From Pseudofabraea citricarpa (taxonomy: Eukaryota; Ascomycota; Leotiomycetes; Helotiales; Dermateaceae), in assembly GCA_029641185.1 (NCBI GenBank), contig JAPWGK010000014.1, forward strand, positions 186,001 through 250,000: a stretch of DNA of 64,000 nt, in the 5' to 3' direction. Below, piece after piece: positions 57,868 to 64,000 of the stretch. The position numbers and the translations under genes were made by a program. Within the stretch, counting starts at the first letter, position 1. Every line of letters begins with the position of its first letter. The notes under the pieces were generated by a model. It saw nothing but the letters and a program-made list of their open reading frames with translations. It ran no database searches and had not been told where the DNA came from.

Positions 57868-58369
57868 ATGCCTATTAGTTCATCCTCGTTAATGGTACAC
57901 TGCGGTTCGGCCTTGGCATGCTGTGGCTCCATCGAGAGGTAAGTGAGCGGTGACTTTTTGAAATGATCAGTACTGATGTTGTTTGGCTTGTAGTTCAACT
58001 CATGCGCAGGACGAACCAGGCAATCCTTCTGAAACACTCCACGAAGCGACGAAGCCTCGAACGGAAAACAAAGAGAAAACAAAGAATACTAAGGCTGATA
58101 TAAGGTAATGGCTCTCTCCGCCTAAGCCCGATTCGAACTGAATCACCCTCAGTAGCTGGGAAATTTCGCAGCAAACAGGTAGCAAGTCTCTTGGGAAAAG
58201 ACGTCTGGATGGTTTTATCTCGTGCTCGGAAGATGCATGGGGACTTCCATACAAGGCTGTGAAAAAGGAGGCTGATGTTATAGAATCAGCAGAAAGACGC
58301 ATGGCTGCTAAGCTGGGAGTACTTGAACTAGCGTTGGAAATGCGAAATGAACCTAAGAGTAAGAAGTAG
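57868..58369 (+). CDS. Small protein C of the R-M-A-A motif family
   Basis: Three exons, 57868-57938, 57994-58104 and 58153-58369, with phase-2 introns of 55 and 48 nt (donors GTAAGT and GTAATG, acceptors TTGTAG and CCTCAG); 132 residues. The middle is Lys/Glu/Thr-rich and probably disordered. The C-terminus reads E-S-A-E-R-R-M-A-A-K-L-G-V-L-E-L-A-L-E-M-R and ends in Lys, aligning without gaps over the R-M-A-A core of A and B. The extra middle exon makes it the longest of the three. TATAAAAG is about 118 bp upstream. The gene is convergent with the AMSH-like gene, 167 bp apart. Function unknown. Confidence 0.6.
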
Positions 58370-58536
58370 TTTGACGGAGTGCTTCAAAAACAGTATCGCC
58401 TCAGAACACTACCGGGGGTACAAAACAAAGTCAGATATATTAACAGTAAATACGGGGTATCAACCCAATATTGTCTATTTGTCACCTTGCCATCACCTAA
58501 CGCCATCGCTGTGCAATATGAAAATCCGATGTTGAC

Positions 58537-60248
58537 TTATGGTCTTAGGTCTACAACTTTATACTCCAATCCTGGAGCTTCGTAAACGTGACCTGGTCTT
58601 AAGGCATCCGTGTAGATATTTTCTTGCTCATGTGGATGAAAGAGACCTGTTTGTCGACAGTTGAGTACGGATTTCATACCAGGAGGATCGGTTAGTCGAA
58701 AACACCCCCAACTATTTTATAGGATTAGTGTAATTAGTGAAAAGGAAGCAAAGGAAAATCACCTTGGACGTTTACTTGGTGCACACACTATCGCGATACT
58801 CTCTGGCATCATGACTTGATACCCGCAATGTGTGTGCAAATCTCGACTACTCATAAAGCAAGTTTGTGTAGGATGGGTATGGATCCATCCAAGCACCATC
58901 AAATCTTCACTTGCACAGTAATCGAAAAATGCGCTCTCGTTTACTGTCTCGCAAGTGTCACTGGTACTCTCCTGCTCTGGAATCACAAGCTTGCTTATGA
59001 AAAGCGCATTAGATATTAAGGTCCCACAAAGCATACCGCATGTTTCCAAGTTAGCCTTCGTGTTGGCAGCCGCGTATTCGAGGAAGGTCTCTCGAAGCGT
59101 AGGATTGATGAAGACAGTTCGCAATGGATTACCATTTTCAAGATACGCTGCGGGCCTGAAGGTATAACCGGGAGTAGTTTCTTCCGCAGTTGTAGCTTGT
59201 GGCTCCAATGTTCCCTTTTCAGGTCGTGGTGGTGGTGCGGAAGATGGATAGCTGGGTGATTCACCATATCGCTCTTTCGCTGGCTTGGAGGGTAGAAGCT
59301 CGTTCTGAGCTGTAAATGATGACAGAGGTCGAACTGGAGCCGGGCCGTCATACTGTAAGGGTTGTGACTTCGGAATTGAGGGGTATTTGTAGTCGTTGCT
59401 GCTCTGGGACAGAGGTGCGACATTGTACGAGCGGCTTGTCCTTGATATCGGTCTCCTAACCCCATCTGGTACCACATTATGAGTCGTATCCAGTATCCGC
59501 CTTGAGTCTTCCATCTTTCTTCGAACATTGTCATCGGGTTGCGAATTCCGAGACAGAGCAGCTTCCCAGTCATCCCAAAGGCCTGCTGTCCGTCGCTCTT
59601 GTTCTTCTTCTTCCGAAACGCCGGCTTGCCTTGTAGCCTTTCGAGCTGCGTCACGTCTTCTGATCTCTTTGTGGGCAACCTTTACTGCTAAATCCTCATG
59701 TTCCGCTGCAGCCAAAGTCGTAGAATTTCCTGCCACTGCGGGATCCGAAGAGGAGAAGTCGAAGCGCGTTTGTGACCGAGATCGCTCGCTATCAAGAGCA
59801 GCATTCGCATCTCGCCTTCTCTTCAAGGCTTCCTGCCAATGAGCATGTCGTGATTCAATACGAGGCTTGAGGACCTCTAGTCTGTGTAAAACATCCGGAA
59901 GCGTCTTTCGTACGGACCTTAACGCTTGTCGGTGTTCCGGTTCTCTTGCAGATGGGTGGGATGGAAGGATTTCGGTAATAAGAGTGGCATATCTCATGAG
60001 AAGTAGATAGGCTTGCTGGTTATTCTCCTCTTGTTCATAAATTTGAGCCTTTGGAGGGGTTAGCTCACCCCGCAAAAAATAGAGGGGTCCTCCAAGTGAG
60101 GTTTCTTTTGACTGACCTCTCGTAGAAGAGTGTCGGCAGTTCGGATCCAGTACTTTAGAGGCACGAATGGATTGAACTCGAAGTCTTGTGCCTTGGCCAC
60201 GATTTCCTTGACGCTCATAGGCTTTGAAAGCTGTTGTGACCCCGCCAT
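58537..60248 (-). CDS. AMSH-like JAMM deubiquitinase (STAM-binding protein family)
   Basis: Three exons on the minus strand: 60248-60117, 60048-58763 and 58711-58537, with introns of 68 and 51 nt; about 530 residues. AMSH enzymes (Sst2 in fission yeast) cleave Lys63-linked ubiquitin chains on cargo at endosomes with ESCRT-0. The N-terminus (about 1-125) is the helical USP8-dimer/MIT-like domain with F-N-P-F-V-P-L-K-Y-W-I-R-T-A and E-E-N-N-Q-Q-A-Y-L-L-L-M-R-Y. A disordered linker follows. The MPN+ domain has T-C-G-M-L-C-G, the zinc site G-W-I-H-T-H-P-T-Q-T-C-F-M-S-S-R-D-L (His about 434 and 436, Asp about 447; full H-x-H-x7-S-x2-D) and a Cys/His insert (H-T-H-C, then C-R-Q-T-G-L-F-H-P-H), typical of AMSH. 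The last intron splits S-K-R-P-S-W-G. Ends V-V-D-L-R-P. Confidence 0.93.
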
Positions 60249-60721
60249 GGTTGATTGATTGCTGAAACGTAGATGCGCAACGAAGGGTTGTTGTCGCCAG
60301 ATGGGCTGCAATGGAGTTTATGGTAGCGTTCCCATTGAGAACCCCTTAGACGATGCGCTTCAATGAACTTCTAACAGGTTTATATGTTTGTTGGTGGAAG
60401 ATTAAACTGTTGCCTGTGTTTGTGGCTGTTTGGCCTCGCGTCGCATCATGGACGGCACCGTCAGGGTGTCACGCAGCTATACAGATCACGTGTGTCTCGG
60501 GATCACTTTCACCCGCATGAGCTAACGAGACGGACACACAGCCTTGGACTTCAGCCTCGTGAAGCTCTGGAAAATATCTTGGCCTCGCAACATCACCTAA
60601 TCTGTCTCTGGTCACCTCCGTCTGTCTCTATACACTCATTTAGAATTCCCATTGACCTGTACATCAATTTTACTGCGAGCATCTTTTCTTTCAATTCGCC
60701 GCCCATCCGAAGACACCTTTC
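60249..60721. promoter_or_regulatory. Divergent promoter region, AMSH-like and MTF1-like genes
   Basis: 473 bp between opposite start codons. CAATTC and pyrimidine-rich DNA precede the plus-strand start; no clear TATA box. Confidence 0.45.
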
Positions 60722-63000
60722 ATGTTGTTCAACCGCTCCTTTTTGAGTAGAGCATTACGTCCATCTGTTGTTCTCCAGCAAAGTCGTCGCAGGCTCAACA
60801 CTACCTCTGTGCTGCGCGCAGCAGTCGCAGAGCCCACTGATAATGGCACAAAGGCAGTGGCGCCTGTACTATCCCCAGAAGTGTCACAGCCCGTGAAAAG
60901 ACGAGTTGGAAGACCAAAGAAAATTCTATCGACTGAAACGCCTGGAGAACTCATAAAGTCAGGGATAATAGCAGAGCCACCGGAACCAGAGATACCCAAA
61001 AGAAGAGCAGGGAGACCAAAGAAAATTCTATCGACTGAAACGCCCGAAGAATCCATAAAGTCAGGGATAATAACAGAGCCACCAGAACCAGAGACACCCA
61101 AAAGACGAGCAGGGAGACCAAAGAAAATTCCATCGACTGAAACACTCGAAGAACCTAAAAAATCAATATCAGCAGCAGCAGCAGCAAGAGCCAAGAAGAG
61201 GCGTACGATAGCCCTCCAAAATGCAAAAGATTTCCATGTCGATAACTTGGATAACAATATAAATCTGAAGAAATTCTTCCAAAGGGCATACAAAGCGAGG
61301 CTTACTCCATCCATAACAAGACCACAGGATAAGTCGCGTATCAACATTTTGAGCGAGTCTCTATGTGGTATTTTCTCCAGTCCAACAGCCTAAATCTGAT
61401 GCTAACGTCTTGAATAGATGATGTGATCACGCGCCTAAAGCCATCACTGGAGAAACACATAGGATGTGATATCATTGATATGAACCCGGGCACTGGCCTT
61501 TTCTCTTCAAAACTACACGACGTCCTAAAACCTCGTACGCATATTCTACTAGAACCAGATCCTTCGTTATACAAGCCGTTTTGGAATTCCTTGTTGCAAG
61601 CTGAAGGATCCACATACAAATTCGTCCCAAGATCTGGTGTTCACTGGGAATCATTTAGTCATGTACTTACAGAGGAACACCTTCCTCATCAAGTAAAATT
61701 TCCCAAATCCGATCCTCGCCTGCTGGAACCGAACAATACCCTCCTTTTTGTGGCCAACATAGGAATGTCGCCCCTGAGGGCTTACACAAGCACCTCCAAC
61801 TTTTCCAGGCTTTTTATACATCAACTCTTGCAACAAGTTCAGCATCAGGTAAATTTACAGGCTTACGGTCTGGTTCGAATGTTGATTTGGGTAATGGATC
61901 CTGAGAAGTACATAGTAATGCCTCATACTGTATCAATGCGCAAGGGCCTTGGAGTAGATGCAGAGATAATTTGTGAGAAATTGCTGGAAATTGCTGGAGG
62001 CAACTCAGGGAAAACCGTCGACGGTAGAGAGTATAAGATGGATATGGAAAGCTCCACTGCGGTCATAAAAAAGATGGAAAGTAACGGCATTTCATCGCCA
62101 GTCGAGCGTAGAACGTCTGTAGAAGTCGAGGCTCGAAGATTCACCGGGGAGATACCCATGCACACGAAGAAAAAATTCTACTCAGAATATGAAGAATTAA
62201 AAAGGGCGTTTGTCGCAGGGGAGTTTGGGAAATACACCGAAGGGACGGGCGAGAGCAAGAAAAAAACTCAATCGCCCCGGTATATTCGAATGAAGAGCCT
62301 CGAGTGGCGATCAAAGAGATTGGCTCTAATCGGGGAAGCTATGGACGAGCTTTTAGACGAGGATCATGCTATAATGCAGCTCAAAGAAGATATTCGGTCA
62401 ATGGCCTCATCAGAAGCGAAGGAAGCACAAGAACAACTCAATCAGCGCATCCGAGAATTTACTCTCAGACTGGAGAATCGGGCCATTAACGACCAAATCG
62501 TCTTTTACCATCATCGTGATAACCGGAAAGCACTCAGACAGGAGCCACCTCTGTTGCATTGGGATCGGCGAGACTTTGAACCTTTAAAGGTACAAGCCGA
62601 GGAGTTTTACCCTGAACATGAATTGTCCCTTTTGGACTTTCACCCAAAACCAACCTGGCCATTATTTCGCACCGAAATGAACGACGATTTTCAATATGTT
62701 TTGAGCACACTCTTCATGTTCCCAACTCAATCTGTCAAGAGGGGCCTTACATCCCTCGCCCACGGTGCTTACGATTGGATAGCACCGGAATGTCCTACCC
62801 TTACGGACCCACGGAAAGGCGGTTGTAGGGATTTGAACGATTTATCAGTAAAGTGTTTGAATGAACAAATGCTGAAGGAGATTATTGATAGTTGGTTGCA
62901 ATGGCCATTTCGACCAACCCGACATGAATTACTTATAAAGACTGGGAAAGCTATTGTCCTCGAAGAAGGAGAGGATGATTGGCATAGCTATGGTGTCTAA
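60722..63000 (+). CDS. MTF1: Mitochondrial transcription factor B/MTF1-like protein with AT-hooks
   Basis: Two exons, 60722-61367 and 61418-63000, with a 50-nt phase-1 intron (GTATTT donor, GAATAG acceptor); about 742 residues. The family descends from rRNA adenine dimethyltransferases and helps mitochondrial RNA polymerase melt promoters. The first 35 residues are an Arg/Ser/Leu-rich presequence. Residues about 60-150 hold three tandem 34-residue units, each starting K-R-R-[VA]-G-R-P-K-K, an AT-hook. The methyltransferase-like fold starts near 216: D-M-N-P-G-T-G-L-F-S (SAM loop, about 236-245), L-L-E-P-D, and N-I-G-M-S-P at the usual motif IV position. The protein is much longer than yeast Mtf1, with a C-terminal extension of helical, charged sequence. 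Family membership is clear from the fold motifs; that it is the functional MTF1 orthologue is an inference. Start at 60722 is the first ATG in frame. Confidence 0.8.
60897..61150 (+). repeat. 102-bp in-frame tandem repeat encoding AT-hooks
   Basis: Two full units and a partial third, with a 102-bp period (the common AGACCAAAGAAAATTC starts at about 60,911, 61,013 and 61,115). Unit length is a multiple of three, so copy-number change would keep the frame. Units two and three are more alike than unit one, suggesting a recent duplication. Confidence 0.9.
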
Positions 63001-63171
63001 AGGGATTTTGGTCATCTGATGTGCTCTGAGTAACAGAACGTCGATTTTTTTTTGGAGAGATATAAGTTGCGTTGCAAGCATATTTAGATAGATACATGGC
63101 AGCGTATCCGATGTCCATACTTGTAATAGCATTGTAATATACACAGATAGTAACGTTATATTAAGATATAT

Positions 63172-64000
63172 TTACTGACCTGACATTACCGCGGGATCGA
63201 CCAATTGGATATTTGTCTTGTCAGCTATTGCAGAAGCCATCCCACTTTTCCGCCAATCAAACATCTTCTCATAAGCATATCCAATCTTGAGAATCTTCTC
63301 TTCGCCATGCAAAGCTCCCACAAGTTGCATACCAACCGGGAGTAAGATTTTTGGATCATCGCCGCCCATATCAGGCATCAATCCAATGGGAAGTGTCATT
63401 GCAGGATGTCCTGTCAAGTTAAACTGAGCAGTATTTACAGAAATACCAGCTTCAGCTCTAGATTTCTCGTAGACACCTGCATCACGGCTCTTGAATTTCG
63501 GCGCTGTTCGGGATAGCGATGGTGTAAGTAGGACATCGTATGTCTGGAGATGACTCTCATATTCTCTCGATACTGTACTTCGTTAATCTCCCCCTTTGGG
63601 ATTGATTGGGAGCCTGACTTACACTGGATAGCTAAATTTAAACATTTCGCATAGAGTGTGGGGTATTTCTCTAACGCAAAGTTGCCGTTGATAATAGTGC
63701 TTTTGACGGCCGGTGGTGTGCGATCCCATTTCTCCTGCGTCATCGGAAGCATCTTCTCTAGGAATCCCGTTAAGCAGTATTGTTTCCTTCCTGACGCCTT
63801 ACCAGATAACGAGATACAACCTCCCAATCTTCGAATACCCATCCAAATATTTCGTCCTGTTACGTGTGCCGGCATTGATATCTCGCTTACTTCTGCACCT
63901 AGCTCTCGAAGTTTATATGCGCTATCGAGGACTTTGGCCTTCATTTCTGAGATCATAAATGGTGAGTCGAACGATTCTTTGATGATGGCAATTTTCATCC
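63172..64000 (-). CDS. Amidase, 3' part (cut by the window edge)
   Basis: Two exons seen, 64000-63623 (5' end outside the window) and 63572-63172, with a 50-nt phase-1 intron (GTAAGT donor, acceptor TACAG). The visible part is the C-terminal half of an amidase-signature enzyme of the acetamidase/GatA type: K-I-A-I-I-K-E-S-F-D-S-P, then L-R-E-L-G-A-E-V-S-E-I, then Y-D-V-L-L-T-P-S-L-S-R-T-A-P, N-T-A-Q-F-N-L-T-G-H-P-A-M-T-L-P-I-G and L-P-V-G-M-Q-L-V-G. The Ser-Ser-Lys catalytic residues would lie upstream and cannot be checked. Substrate unknown. In-frame ATG at 63998 is internal, not the start. Confidence 0.88.

Overview
The window looks like nuclear DNA of a filamentous ascomycete (Pezizomycotina; a Leotiomycetes/Helotiales origin is a weak guess). 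The reasons are genes with one to four short introns of mostly 43-70 nt with GT(G/A)AGT donors, eukaryotic families such as VPS41, an AMSH-type deubiquitinase, DUR3 and a mitochondrial TFB factor, long microsatellite-rich intergenic spacers, and a mobile element degraded by C-to-T and G-to-A transitions in the manner of RIP (repeat-induced point mutation). I found no rRNA, tRNA or CRISPR array. All gene models are read from the DNA by hand: splice sites were chosen from consensus and reading frame, not from transcripts.

Layout. 1-8 kb: a proline-rich hypothetical gene with a retropepsin-like end (+), then VPS41 (-). 8.4-9.8 kb: a DUF155/RMD1-family mitochondrial gene (+) divergent from VPS41. 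10.7-17.1 kb: one complete but dead Ty3/gypsy chromovirus on the minus strand, with 347-bp LTRs and a TATAG target duplication. 17-19.7 kb: no gene seen. 19.7-22.4 kb: a mosaic of splice-site-flanked exon fragments (an SDR C-terminus, a BTB/POZ piece) mixed with nested tandem duplications carrying 11 copies of a 19-bp repeat. 22.9-24.8 kb: a DUF6594 membrane protein (-). 25.8-27.6 kb: mitochondrial GatB/PET112 (+). 28.1-30.3 kb: urea transporter DUR3 (+). 31-32.1 kb: secreted L-asparaginase (-). 34.5-36.7 kb: a coiled-coil protein (-). 37.5-38.3 kb: an HNH protein (-). 38.7-39.5 kb: a type II haloacid dehalogenase-like protein (+). 40.7-42.6 kb: a secreted GH32 invertase (+). 45.9-47.2 kb: a PRISE-type SDR (-). 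48.6-50.3 kb: an alpha/beta hydrolase (+). 53-58.4 kb: three small related genes on the plus strand, interspersed with a TIR element, a hairpin and 15-bp repeat arrays. 58.5-60.2 kb: AMSH-like JAMM protease (-). 60.7-63 kb: an MTF1/TFB-like mitochondrial transcription factor with three tandem AT-hook units (+). 63.2-64 kb: the 3' part of an amidase (-), cut by the window edge.

Functional threads. DUR3 and L-asparaginase are both nitrogen acquisition genes and DUR3 has three GATA-type sites upstream of its start. GatB, the DUF155 protein and the MTF1-like protein are all predicted mitochondrial expression factors, though not adjacent. VPS41 and AMSH both act in endosome/vacuole traffic. None of these looks like a true functional cluster. 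The most unusual things are the three-gene family at 53-58 kb with a shared C-terminal R-M-A-A motif and a conserved phase-2 first intron, the AT-hook repeats in the MTF1-like protein, and the duplicated SDR/BTB mosaic at 20-22 kb.
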